This document shows positions 36,501-46,939 of a stretch of DNA of 64,000 nt, one piece after another. Location: positions 2,522,252 to 2,586,251 of the forward strand of contig NW_021167080.1 in assembly GCF_003711515.1 (NCBI RefSeq), read 5' to 3'. Source of the DNA: Sodiomyces alkalinus F11. Its lineage: Eukaryota > Ascomycota > Sordariomycetes > Glomerellales > Plectosphaerellaceae. The notes below the pieces were generated by a model, which saw only the letters and a list, made by a program, of their open reading frames with translations, ran no database searches and had not been told where the DNA came from. A program made the position numbers and the translations under genes. Positions within the stretch are counted from its first letter, which is position 1, and every line of letters begins with the position of its first letter.

Positions 36501-38095
36501 GAGATAGTTTTCCCGATAAGTAGCCACCTTTTTAATAACCTTTCGCGTGCTTAGAGGAATAGATCCTAAGGAAGTCCGTAGAGTTAAAGATAAAGCTACC
36601 CGTATATTCCTTAAGGATAGACTACTATAGACCCGAGTAACTAAAGCCGATTTAACCTCTAAACGCTGGATTAACGATAAGAACACCTAGGTTAACCTAA
36701 TTAGGTGAGCCCATGACGAATCCGGATACCGAGGAAGGCAGGGTATTTATTATCGCCTCGCCGCTAACTACTTCTAGGATAGTATCTATAAGAGCGTTTA
36801 GAGGTTTATCGAGTCCTATTCTAAATATTAGGCCCGCCGTAGCTATTCCTAGGAGGACCCCCTAATCGTAATAAGCCTGCCCGAAACCGCCCTCTCTTTT
36901 ACCTAGGTTAGCCTAGACGTTTAATATCTTTAAGGGTAGTATCTTATAAAGGCCCGCTATATATTTATAGGTTAGGTTAAGGCCTGACTACTAAAGAAGA
37001 ATACGTCTAAGGCTATTACCTCGTTCCTATAGGAAGATATAATCTATAGGTATAGGCTTTATATAATCCTCCTTATAGATAGAGGTCTAGAGAATAAGGG
37101 TTATATAATCGAGCTAAACCGTCGCTATAGGACTACTTAGAAACTCGCCTCGGCCTATTACCCCCGCGCTAATAGCCTTAACGAGGTTAGGTATAAGGCT
37201 ATTACCCACGCTCTATCTATCTAGTCGAAGCTTTACCCTAAAGCCCTTCACGAGATCCTCCTAATAGTCCTTTTCGCTAACCGTATAACGGTAAGAGCTT
37301 CTACTAGCCGTACCCCTTTCTTCCTTCTACACGGCTATAAGGCTATTACCCCATTTAAGACGACCTACCTAACCTAGAGAGTATTAGACTAAGGCCGCGT
37401 TAAAACCCCTAAGGATAAGATAATGCTTCGGTTAAGGGCTTTTGCCTAGCTTAATACTAACTAATAAGCTGCTATTATTATAATTACTAAATAATAAGGG
37501 CGACGGATAGCCTATATTAACGCTAGCCATGCTCGGGTATTCCGTAAGTAAAGGCTATAAGTTAAGGATCTTATACTGGTTTACGATACTGAGAAAGCTA
37601 TCGATATAAGCCGTAAGGCTAAGCTCGACTACCGCTAGAACGGCCTATATCGTATCCGAAAGGCTAATCACGATAATAAGTCCTTTATCCTTAAGACTCT
37701 TACTAGGGAAGAACTAAAAGGGATTACTTTTACCGCTAACCGCCTAAGAAAGTTTATTAAAAATAACGATAGGCACTAGGAGCCTAAGGACTAGACTATA
37801 CTTAAACGGGACTATAGCGAAGAGCTTAAGGTTATATACCCTGCCCGAGGAGCGCCTATTACCGAAGAAGTCACCGAAGCAACCCTTTTACCTAGTAAGG
37901 ACCCTAAGGAAGATACTAGGGCCGAGGATAACATTAGTTCCCCTAATTATACTATTAACGATATTTTACGCCGCTCCGAGAGACTAAGAGAGTTATTAGG
38001 GGAGTATTATAAGAAGCTAGAAGAAGAGTTAAAAAAGGTAAGGGAGTCTAGTACCGTCGAGGTATAGATTTTATAACGCCTAGATTTTAACCCGA
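33540..38095 (+). pseudogene. Gypsy-C pol (protease, RT, RNase H, integrase), RIP-degraded
   Basis: Protease near 33,620-33,960 with VINIGAIFNII in place of the usual DTGA box. Reverse transcriptase near 35,050-35,600: WFLVKKKDGNIRLIN-type start, SLLDLFSGYNxVTLNKESRD, GATNSVAxF-like and FINDIIVKGP, where other family members have IDDIxVKGP. RNase H near 35,800-36,250. Integrase near 36,730-37,440: GYYRLAANYFWDS-type zinc region, VSLDVxYL, LIDRGLENKGY, SAYYPRANSLNEV and VLFANRITVRASTSRTPFFLLHGYKA. The C-terminus is hydrophilic and I see no clear chromodomain. Differs from Gypsy-A and -B, so it is a separate lineage. Confidence 0.88.
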
Positions 38096-39524
38096 GTAAG
38101 TACGAGGATTATACTAGCGAGCTGTATTTTATTCCTTATTATTATTTTCCCTGATTTCCTTTACTTTTAAAGCCTGTACTCGCTAGGAGGCTAGCGTATA
38201 GTCTTAGAGCCGAGAGTAAATAGAGCTAAGTCTTTTATCCACCTAGAGTCGTGATATACGCTAGTATAAAAGGCGTAAACCTATGAATAATCTTCCTAAC
38301 CACTACCCTAGTCCGTTTCTTTTTTAAACTTTTACCTTTATTACCCTAATTAAAGGTATTATAAACCTATCTAGACTTATTTCGCCGATTAGAAGACTTT
38401 TCCCTATATTTATTATTTATTATATTTATAAGTAAGCCTAACTACATAGACGTTATAAAGATATACTACTATATACTCTCTTTTCTATGATAAGTATAGG
38501 TTTCTTTTATTATAATCTTAAATTCTTTACTTTTATTCCCCTAATCACCGTATAATTTATCGGACCTAAGCTAAATTATACCTAGTTTAAGATAAGCTGC
38601 CTATTCTGTGGAAGGGAGTTATAGTCGGGAATAACTAGTATAAGGACAGTTACTAAGGGTATAATATAATCGAGAGAAATACCGTTAAAGGCTATAAGCT
38701 GTAAACCGTAAATCCCTCCTTTACTAACCCTAGTATTAGTAACTTATTAAGTTATTACGTTAATCTTAAGGGCCGATTTTAGAAGTATAAGAGCCACCCC
38801 CTTTCTACTACTTAAAGCCTGTTTTCCTAATCTCTATTACTAATCGCTCTCCCTATAACTAATATTATACCCCTATTCCCCTAACCACACCTATATATAC
38901 TACCCTTAAGCCTACTATACGTAAGTTCCTTATCCAGAAAGAAAAGACTAATATTATACCTATTACTAGAAAAGTAAGTTTAAGACACTAAGTTAACGGC
39001 GCTAAGAGCCCCGCTAGAAAAACCCCTAATAAAGAAAAACGTAATATTACGACGACGATAGCGGTAATGATAATAAAAACCGGAAAACCCGGGAATCTCC
39101 AAGTTTCGTTAGCCTAATTAAGCGACTACCGGCCACTATCTATAAATCTTATTCTTCTTATAAGGGCTTTATCGGTAGATAGGCCCGTAGAGTCTACTCG
39201 TGTAAAGTAGAAAACGGATTATTATAAAGAGAAGGAAAAGAGAAGAAGATAAGCTATAAAGAAGACCTCCTTTTATACCTTTTTCCCCTAACATTATTAT
39301 CTATTCCCCTGATTAGACCTATTATAAAGTTCTCGCGAAAAGGGTAATACCCTAAGCACTAGGGGATCTTACTTTATAGAAATCCTGTTTACCTATTAGA
39401 GTTACATTATTTAGATAATTAACTATCTAATTCCCTTCCCTATAAGCCACCCTATAAACCACGCACCTATCCTTACTACCTATTCTCCTAATTATAAAGC
39501 ACTCTATTAAGTAAATAACTTAGT
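38096..39524. other. Gypsy-C region after pol, no recognised gene
   Basis: About 1.4 kb of RIP-mutated, T-rich sequence with many CCCTAATTA-like phrases on the plus strand. No domain or frame is recognised on either strand. Confidence 0.5.
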
Positions 39525-40650
39525 TTTTAGGTTAGGGTCGCTTTTATAATTACCTTCCTTAGGCCCGTACTTCTTAAAGACCCGGCGCTAGACCTAAGCC
39601 CCCTTAGAAAGCAGAATAGTCTAGTAGATCACTATTTCCTCCTGGTTAAGCACCTCCTTAGCCTTACGGATAATATTATAATGCTTATCCACCTCTTTTC
39701 TATACCGAGCTAAGAGTATTAGGATAAGACTAAGTAAGCTATTATAAGCCTTAGAGGTCTTACCATTATAGGCCTAGCGTATTTAGCGAGTAATCTTATA
39801 GCCTATAGCGGTTATATTAACTAGGAAAACGCCGGTCCGAGGGGAGTAAATCGGGTATCGTTTATTATTATAGAAAGACTACGGTAGTACTAAGTTATCA
39901 TTAGGAAGGGGATTATAGTATTTAAAGCCAGGGTAATTATTATTAGGCTAGCTAATCTTATACTTAGCCTGCTAGAACTCCTTACAGCGGCCCTTATCTC
40001 GGAACGTATAAGCAGACTTATAGAATAGATAGTTAGCGTAGTCGGGGAAGCGTAGATTCTACGGTAAGGAGACGTACTTATAGAATAGGTACGTGATCTT
40101 ATTATTAACCCGATCTATTATAGCTATCTAGCGTTCGTCGTAGTACTAGCAGGGCACCTTATTAACTACGCTATATACCTGCACGATAAGTGCCCTAGGA
40201 GCGTAAGGCCTTATCACGATCTTTATAATATACTCTCTCTAAGGGCCCGCGAGATCCTTAGCTACGAAGATACAACGGCGATATAAGGGCGTCTTAAAGA
40301 AGTCACGTATTTCCCTAAATAGAGCCTATTCTATATCCCGGTTAGTAATGTTTAATAAAGTATTCTAAAACCGGTTTATAATGGTAAGCCGGGTATTTAA
40401 ATCGATAACCGAAGATAGAAGGTTAAGCTTAACGTACGAAACACCGCCCTTACTAGCCACCTCGAATTAACCGACGTGAGTATTAACCTTAGCACCGAAG
40501 TTAGCACGCCCTGATTACGGTAACCACGAGAAATAAGGAAAGAAAACTTATAGTTATATCTATAGGCGTTACCTAAACGTTATACTTATTAGGAGTGCCC
40601 CTTATTAGACGCGTCTTAGACTAAAACCACGGAATAGGCTTAATGGACTC
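39525..40650 (-). pseudogene. Gypsy-C antisense extra frame (ORF-C1), unknown protein
   Basis: Minus-strand frame opposite to Gypsy-C pol, about 370 codons in one frame when TAG/TAA are read as lost Gln or Trp. Readable parts: YNYKFSFLISRGYRN, GRANFGAKVNTHVG, GGVSYVKLNLLSSVIDLNTR, ALFREIRDFFKTPLYRRCIFV, KITYLFYKYVSLP and SKAYNSLLSLILILLARYRKEV. The codon-by-codon continuity over more than 1 kb shows it was once a real gene. I do not recognise the family. Start and end are approximate. Confidence 0.55.
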
Positions 40651-41489
40651 CTATCTACTAACGGCCTTCTTATATTTATACGGTTCCGCTTCGTTTAATA
40701 CCCTAATTATATACTTAGAAGCTATAGCATACATTCGAGAAGTTAGGAAGTTATTATAGTAATAATACTATCGGTAAAAATAACTATAGAAGTGGTGATA
40801 TTACTTAGAAGAAGAGGAATAAAGAGTCGGGGATTCTATATCTTTTATATTTAAGAGATAGATAAGCAGAGATATTAACTAAGCGGCTTATAGCTTCTAT
40901 AAGTTAAGGGAGGCGTCTTTAACGAAGTAATCACGACTATTCGACCTACCTTTATAGCTATTTATAGCTATCTCCTTTTATTTTCCTTTATTATAGAATC
41001 ACGACTCCGTCTATTACCTAATAATAAACGAAGGGCCTTATTAGATATTTACTAGCTAATTATAATAAGCGTTTCTAATATCGATTTTCTAATTTAGCAC
41101 CTTCTTTCCGATTTTATAAAGGCTATCTTTATCACGACTTAGGAAATAACCTCCTTTAACGACTAAAAGACCGTTTAAGCTATAGTTATAAGCTAAGGAC
41201 TCCTGCTTAAAGGGAAGAGCCTATAAAAGAGGTCCTAGGAGGATAAATAGAACCCTCCTCGGCCTTAATCCTAATCTCCCCCTTCGATACTTCCTTATAG
41301 ACTTAGGCTTACTTATTCTTCCCTATTATATTTTACCCCTTTTCCGCTATTTTAATCTCCCTATTTCCCCCTCCGACTATCTCTTTTTCTCTTTTTCTCT
41401 TTTTTTTCGTAAGGAATTATTACTAAAGACCCTAATTAGGGTAATATAAGTAACCGTACATACTAGATCCTACGAATATCGATACTATA
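40651..41489. other. Spacer between the two Gypsy-C extra frames
   Basis: RIP-mutated sequence with a pyrimidine-rich (TTTTTCTC) stretch near 41,380-41,410. The two extra frames diverge from this spacer, so it could have acted as a shared promoter, which is inference. Confidence 0.4.
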
Positions 41490-42901
41490 GCCGCTAATAA
41501 CTCTATAGACTACTAGGCCACTGCCCCTAAAGGCTTAGATCTAAATAAGGGTATTTAGCCTAAGGGACGGACCGCTATCGAGTTAAGTACTAGGCTCTAT
41601 AAGGAGTATAACCCTAAGAAGAGTAGGTAGGCGTTCCTAATAAGTGGTTTACTGTACCGCCTCTTTAAGGCCGTAGATAACGATACCCTGTATACTAGGT
41701 TTAGAGCTATCTTAAAGGACGGCTAGTAGATAGTTTAGGGACTCCTGGATAAGAATAAGAATAACAGGTTAAACGTAGAGGCCATAGGGCTCGCCATATT
41801 ATAATCGCCTCTAATAATCTTATATAGCGAAGGATATCTTAAGGTCCGTTCTATCTTAATATTAGCCTACCGGCTACGTAAAGATATTAAGGCCGATAAA
41901 TAGTAAGAGAAGAGTATTATAGAAGAAGTAATAAGTGCGGTGGTTAGCTATAGGTAAGGGAATTTAAGGCCTATAGTATTCCTTAATAATATTCCGTGCT
42001 AGGGAATAGATACTAAGAGTAAGGCGGAGTTTATAACTCTCTCCTATAAGGCGCGGTAATATACTAAAACTAGCCGCTTTATCCCTATAATCTGCTATAT
42101 TAACGGTAACTATTTATTAGTCTGATTATTAACTAGGAGACTTAGATTATATATAGGTATAATAGTATATAGTCTAACGGTAAAGATAAATAACGCCTCC
42201 TCGAAGTCGCCCGTTTTACGATATAATAGATAATTTCTATCGGAGCTCCTAAAAAGATTATTAATAGTATAGCTAAGAAGTTCTATATTATCCCTAGTCT
42301 TATATAGCTAGACGGTTACTTATATAGTCCTTTTATTATAGAATAGATTAAAGCTTTAGTCTAGGAGGGATACCTATTCCCTTAAAGCTCTAAGATTTAT
42401 AGGTTTACTTAAGATCGTTACTACAGGAATAATATAGGGGAATATACTCGGTATATTAAAGAAGGCTAGGTGATTTATATTAGTAAACTCTTCGGCTTTA
42501 GTTACTATATAGAATTAGCTATAAAGCCCGCGACGCTACCTCCTAAGGCCCCTAAGACGATTAGATTCTAGCCTATTAATAAGACTAAGAAATAGATACC
42601 GGTTAACCCGCCTAAGGGTCCTAAGACTCCTAAGACGCCTAAAGTTAAGGAAGAGTCTATTAACCTTACTAGTTCCCCTAATCCCGAGATCATAAACCTT
42701 ACTAATATGTCCGGCTAGAGTTTCTAGGACCCCCTAGTATTATCCGATAGTAGTGGTGATATCGACGACGCAGGTCTTAGTGGTCTCGAGCTCTAGATAC
42801 CTAAGGGTAAGAAAGTAGTAAAGTAGACGCCGCCGACTATTAAGAAAACGCCGTCTCCTAAGATACCTAAAACGCCTAAGACTCCTAAGGCGGCGCCTAA
42901 G
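41490..42901 (+). pseudogene. Gypsy-C sense extra frame (ORF-C2), first part, unknown basic protein
   Basis: Plus-strand frame beginning around KGLDLNKGI and TAIELSTRLYKEYNPKKS, with LISGLLYRLFKAVDNDTLYTRFRAILKDG and RPIVFLNNIPC further on; a frame change lies near 42,120-42,240. The end is a Lys/Pro/Thr-rich tail with PKTPKTPK-like repeats (42,540-42,900) resembling linker-histone or chromatin-protein tails in composition only. It is interrupted by the gag-only element and resumes in frame at 44,941 (PKAAPK to PATVLKKRSYD). No family recognised. Confidence 0.55.
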
Positions 42902-43138
42902 TGTCGTATTGGCACGAGCCTCGGGGGTGGACACAGGCCTCGGGGGTGGAAATGATAAGGGTGGACCCACGGTAAAATACCGGATGGGATCTAAATGGAG
43001 CAGTACTTCTCGAGGAGTACTGCCCCTTATAAAAATAGGGTAAACGGTCTCGTACACGTTATAACTTAACAGAATACACACACGCGAAGATTTCCCCTAA
43101 GTTAGAAGAGTCAGAAGAGTGTATTTTGACGTGCGATA
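42902..43138 (+). repeat. 5' LTR of the gag-only element
   Basis: Direct repeat of 44,661-44,935. Contains two copies of a 19-bp unit (CCTCGGGGGTGGATATAGG type) at 42,919-42,956, and a hairpin-like TACTTCTCGAGGAGTA near 43,004-43,019. Confidence 0.9.
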
Positions 43139-43329
43139 GTTATAAGCCCGGTTTATAACGCTTAAAGCCACTTAATATCTTTAATATCTTCCACACCTTT
43201 AAGCTATCCTTTTTACCCTTCCACTATAAAATTAACTATATTATAAGCACTTAATCGACTATTGTTAATCTAAACAGGGTAACCTCTTCTTTAATTAACC
43301 TCTTCGCTTAAAGTAATAGAAGATATCCT
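43139..43329 (+). other. Leader of the gag-only element
   Basis: Sequence between the 5' LTR and the gag-like frame, starting GTTATAAGCCCGG next to the LTR where a primer-binding site is expected. No gene seen. Confidence 0.4.
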
Positions 43330-44100
43330 CTAACGTTCACCGAGATTAATAGATCCTAACCACCTAGAAGGATTGGATTATATAGGAACGCAGTATCCGC
43401 GGGAAGCTCTCCTCCCTTAAGAACGGTTACCTTAATCCTTAACTGGATAACGACGAAGTAGAAGCCTCCCTGCTGCTTAAGCCCACGCCACCTAACGTAT
43501 ATAAGTACGAAGCCGCGAATAGCGTTAAGATTCCTAAGTTAATAGATAACCTCTCCGACTAAGGAAGAACGCGATACCTTTAAGATCGCCACGTATATCG
43601 CGAAGAAAAGGCCGACTACGATAGTTAGGAATAAGAACTTAACGCCCTGCGCTCTTATATCCTGGCCACGATCTGCGTCACTCTTAGGGACCTCCTTATA
43701 GTACTATAAGAAGACTAAGTAAATAACGTAAGGGCGTGGATTACTACCCTTTACTAGTATATAGCTCCTACGCCTATAGATTGACACTGTAAGGCTCTAC
43801 GTTAATATCGTTAGCTTGTTAAAACGCCGCTAAAGACTATTCTTAGGGATATAGATAGATGGATTACTAATTAAAAGGCCACTCTGATAGAATACTAACA
43901 CGCTAGGGTTATCGAGATAGCCTCTGCAGATTATTGGGTAGTAGATGCCCTCCACGCGATACGTCCTGTTACTCGGGAATAATGCTATATCTACGTGGTG
44001 ACGAATAGGTAGAGGATTAATAATAACGAGCTGTTAATTAGGGACCTTACGCAGGACCTTAAGGTGCTGTTTAAGTCTATAAGGGATATCTAATCTACCA
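43330..44100 (+). pseudogene. gag-like frame of the small LTR element
   Basis: Readable parts: DNDEVEASLLLKPTPPNVYKYE, LNALRSYILATICVTLRDLL, VRAWITTLYxYIAPTP, WITNxKATLIEYxHARVIEIA and VVDALHAIRPVTRExCYIYVV. The layout (a helical capsid-like block with an unstructured start) resembles Copia-type gag proteins; that placement is tentative. A few stops interrupt it, fewer than in the older elements. Confidence 0.6.
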
Positions 44101-44117
44101 CTTCGGTGGAGAAATCC

Positions 44118-44290
44118 TATTAGCACTGCTATTACTGCAGAGATACTACCGCTATTACTGCGGAACTATCGGCACTGCTATTACTACAGAGATGCTATCG
44201 CTATTACTATGAACTAATCGCTATTGCTACGAAGAACCTCGTGGAGAGATCTCCTCGCTGTATCGGCACTACTATTACTGCAGAGATACT
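44118..44290 (+). repeat. Imperfect tandem repeat in the gag-only element
   Basis: Several imperfect copies of a unit like GGCACTGCTATTACTGCAG with GAGATACTACC spacers, directly after the gag-like frame. The first copy reads HCYYCRD, so the repeat may have grown out of a zinc-knuckle coding segment; that is inference. Confidence 0.6.
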
Positions 44291-44660
44291 ATTATAAAGA
44301 TACCCACTAAAGGCTGTGCCCGCGGGAGATATAACTAACGGCTACGCCTGCGGGGGGTGGATTTGGGGGTGGATTTGAACGCGCTATTGTTGTTGTGGGA
44401 GCTCCTCTAGAGCGTCCCCGAGATAGGATTAAACGGGCGGCGATTGACCTGATCGGACTAATCAGAAGCCGGGAAAGTTAAGATCGAATTGAACGATTAA
44501 AAGGATCGGTTTAAGAGCGTTTTTAAGAGCGTTTTCGATGGACTGTTTTCACGATAGACTGTTTTTCACGATGGGAAAATTAAGAGCTGTTCGGTTTAAA
44601 CCGAGGCCTCTGATTGGCTAGTCGGCCCGGAAAAGTGGATCCGCTCTAACTAGTGGGGTG

Positions 44661-44935
44661 TGTCGTATTGGCACGAGCCTCGGGGGTAGATATAGGCCTC
44701 GGGGGTGGATATAGGCCTCGGGGGTGGATATAGGCCTCGGGGGTAGAAATGATAAGGGTGGACCCACGGTAAAATACCGGATGGGATCTAAATGGAGCAG
44801 TACTTCCGGAGGAGTACTGCCCCTTATAAAAATAGGGTAAACGGTCTCGCACACGTTGTAACTTGACAGAATACACACACGCGAAGATTTCTCTTAAGTC
44901 AGGAGAGTCAGAAGAGTGCATTTTGACGTGCGATA
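44661..44935 (+). repeat. 3' LTR of the gag-only element
   Basis: Direct repeat of 42,902-43,138 but with four copies of the 19-bp unit (44,678-44,753) instead of two. The TATA-like CTTATAAAAATAGG is kept in both LTRs. Confidence 0.9.
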
Positions 44936-44940
44936 CTAAG

Positions 44941-45400
44941 CCCGCTACCGTCTTAAAGAAGAGGAGCTACGATATCTAAGATAAATAGGAAGAGGAGGCG
45001 AAGTACTAGGCTAAGGGTATAAAGATATCTTATTACCTGCTTTACTATAGACTTGTAGATATACGGCCTTTAGCTAAGCGCGTTAGTCCTATTAGACCGA
45101 GACTATATACTAAGGAAAAATAGGTTAAGTCCTTTAATAACCTATACCGAGTAGGCCTCTATAATATAGTGGCTAATAGAGCGCTATATCTACCGCCGCC
45201 TCAGACTATACCCTAGGAAGGATAGCTTCGTTATAACACGGGGATTAAATAGAAGGCAGATAAGGCTACTACTAATTAAGAGGCTAGAAAGGCTAGTAAG
45301 CCGGACTACGTGGTCGGAGGAAGGACTTTACGAAAGCGTAAGTAGAGGTATATATAGAGGATTAGATAAGGGATATCTTAAGGATATAGCCGATAAAGAT
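44941..45400 (+). pseudogene. Gypsy-C sense extra frame (ORF-C2), second part
   Basis: Continues after CTAAG: PATVLKKRSYDIxDK, GIKISYYLLYYRLVDIRPLAKRV, SFNNLYRVGLYNIVANRALYLPPP and DYVVGGRTLRKRK, then peters out around 45,370-45,400. The following 190 bases up to the 3' LTR hold no recognised feature. Confidence 0.5.
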
Positions 45401-45588
45401 AGTAAGGGAATAGTATATATAGAGGAACTAGAACTAAGAGGATCCCTAATTAGATATACGTGGAGGACGGGGTAATTGGAGGAATAAGGGTATACGATAG
45501 CTCTTTACTTAGTTTATTTACTTATATCTGCTTATTTTTAGGAGTTATCTACGCTGCGAGGACGTAAACGAGATAACTAGGGCCGTAT

Positions 45589-45945
45589 TATAACCGCGTA
45601 GATACGGCTTTAGAGTGGTTTGGTAGACGGTTATATAACCCCTTTTTTTAAGGCTACGGGATCTACCTCCTATATATATATTAAGGACAGGCGCTAGATA
45701 TCCCTATTAAGGGATTAATATATAATTATTATCCTTTTTTATAATTGCTTATTCTACGTTTAAGGTATCTTTCTAGTTTAACTTACGCTGCCCTAATCAG
45801 AATAGTGACTACCGATCTACTTCTTCGCTAAAGGTTATAGCGGTGTTAGTTATATTTTGGTTATATATCGTGGTTTCGCTAGACTGACCTCTTTGTCTGA
45901 TCTTTGTCTTGACGATCTGGTGCCACTACGTCTTTATCCACTTAT
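45589..45945 (+). repeat. Gypsy-C 3' LTR
   Basis: Direct repeat of 29,688-30,044, followed by AATAG at 45,946-45,950. Its last 100 bases keep more TG (for example CTGACCTCTTTGTCTGATC) than the 5' copy. Confidence 0.9.
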
Positions 45946-45950
45946 AATAG

Positions 45951-46430
45951 TGGGATTAATAACGGCGGTAGCGATAGTAGCAGTGTCCGCCTTAAGCTTA
46001 GCGAGGTAAGTAAGCTTATGCTTACGGTAGTTCTACGCCTTTATCCACTTAACGCGTTCGTCTAGTTATTCCTCCGTTAGCATGGCTAGGTTAACGTTTG
46101 TATACGGGGGCAGGTTAGGGTTATACGCGGGTCCTATTATAGTTATAGGAGGAACGGGGATAGCGATAGGGGTAAAGGTAGTAGTAGAGGTGGTGCTAGC
46201 GATAGGAGTAGGTATAAGGGTAGGAATAGGTGCCGGTGCGGTGGTAAAGGTAGGAGTAGTATTAGTTCCCGGTATACCCCCGTTATCTTCCTTATCGGTG
46301 GGGTTATAGGCGTCCTCTATAAAGGCGGTCTCGCTATCGCGGAGCTACCGCTTAAACTAACTAGTAGTCTTATTAAAATCGAAGGTAGGATCGTTTATTT
46401 TATAATAGTTAGATATCTTAGTGACTCTCC
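45951..46430 (-). pseudogene. Gypsy-B gag, N-terminal part
   Basis: Minus-strand frame directly inside the 5' LTR: ISNYYKINDPTFDFNKTTS, AFIEDAYNPTDKEDNGGI, a Pro/Thr-rich stretch, NLAMLTEE and KHKLTYLAKLKADTATIA. It ends at the Gypsy-C insertion and continues at 29,687. Confidence 0.78.
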
Positions 46431-46470
46431 TTAACGGTCTTCGCGCCCTTAGAGGGTAGAGCGATTAAAA

Positions 46471-46934
46471 TATTAAATAGGTAGTCGTAAAGAGTAAAAA
46501 GGTAAGGCTAAGTAAGGAACTAGGTAGGATTATAATAGGATCACGATAGGAAACGTGTAGGGGTAGCTAAAGAATTAGATTAATCGCTGGCCTCCCTCTT
46601 CGAAGGGGAGGCTCCTTTACTCCTTAAGACTACGTTCCGCTGCTCCTTAAGGGCTGCTTATTTACTTCCTCGAGGACTACCTTATTTACTTCGAGGGACT
46701 ATTCTATTTACTATATAATAACTGCTTTATTTATGCCTCGAGGGGTCTTAGCTACTCCTTAAGGGCTGCTTATTTGCTTCCTCGAGGACTGCCTTATTTA
46801 CTTTAAGGGACTATTCTATTTACTGTGTGATAACTGCTTTATTTATGCCTTAAGGAGTCTTAGACTAAGCACGCCTAGACCCCTATAGGTTCACACCGGG
46901 GTCCTATTATAACCACTGCTACAGGCACCTAATA
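46471..46934 (-). repeat. Gypsy-B 5' LTR
   Basis: Direct repeat of 7,668-8,132 with the same internal tandem duplication. Ends TA...TA, bordered by CCCGA at 46,935-46,939. Confidence 0.92.
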
Positions 46935-46939
46935 CCCGA

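Larger units (their letters stand above)
42902..44935 (+). mobile_element. Small gag-only LTR element (TR-GAG-like), youngest insertion
   Basis: LTRs of 237 and 275 bp (42,902-43,138 and 44,661-44,935), starting TGTCGTATTGGCACG and ending GACGTGCGATA, flanked by CTAAG at 42,897-42,901 and 44,936-44,940. ACTAGTGGGGTG before the right LTR can serve as a purine tract. The 1.5-kb interior has only a gag-like frame, so the element would need enzymes from another element. It keeps clearly more TG and CA than its surroundings, so it arrived late or escaped most RIP. The two LTRs differ by 38 bp, exactly two copies of an internal 19-bp repeat. Confidence 0.87.
29688..45945 (+). mobile_element. Gypsy-C: very large Gypsy LTR retrotransposon inserted in Gypsy-B gag
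   Basis: Two LTRs of 357 bp (29,688-30,044 and 45,589-45,945; the 3' end is uncertain by about one base) flanked by AATAG at 29,683-29,687 and 45,946-45,950. Removing the element and one AATAG restores the Gypsy-B gag frame, which supports this boundary over one four bases further right. Plus-strand gag, protease, RT, RNase H and integrase end near 38,095. About 7.5 kb then follows before the 3' LTR, holding two unknown frames and a nested gag-only element. Without that insert the length is about 14.2 kb, roughly twice that of an ordinary fungal Gypsy. Confidence 0.88.
7668..46934 (-). mobile_element. Gypsy-B: chromodomain Gypsy LTR retrotransposon inserted in the MULE
   Basis: Bounded by direct repeats of 465 and 464 bp (7,668-8,132 and 46,471-46,934) whose ends TA...TA fit a RIP-changed TG...CA. 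Flanked by CCCGA at 7,663-7,667 and 46,935-46,939. The purine tract GGGGGAGG beside the left LTR (minus sense) and gag beside the right LTR give minus orientation. Gene order from right to left is gag, protease, reverse transcriptase, RNase H, integrase, chromodomain, then an antisense extra frame before the 3' LTR. It is split by the LINE (9,196-23,065 with duplication) and Gypsy-C (29,688-45,950). Without them it is about 9.1 kb. Confidence 0.92.

Noticed and set aside
36498..36686. Open minus-strand frame inside Gypsy-C pol
   Set aside because: Overlaps the RNase H-integrase linker of the plus-strand pol. No independent support.
42740..44921. Minus-strand frames of 86-113 codons in the LTRs of the gag-only element
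   Set aside because: They exist because the 19-bp LTR repeat and GC-rich start lack stops on that strand. They duplicate between LTRs and run across the element boundary.
45946..45954. Gypsy-C LTR ending four bases further right (TTATAATA at 45,949)
   Set aside because: The two LTRs share these bases, but then no target duplication is found and the Gypsy-B gag frame would not rejoin. AATAG as duplication satisfies both.
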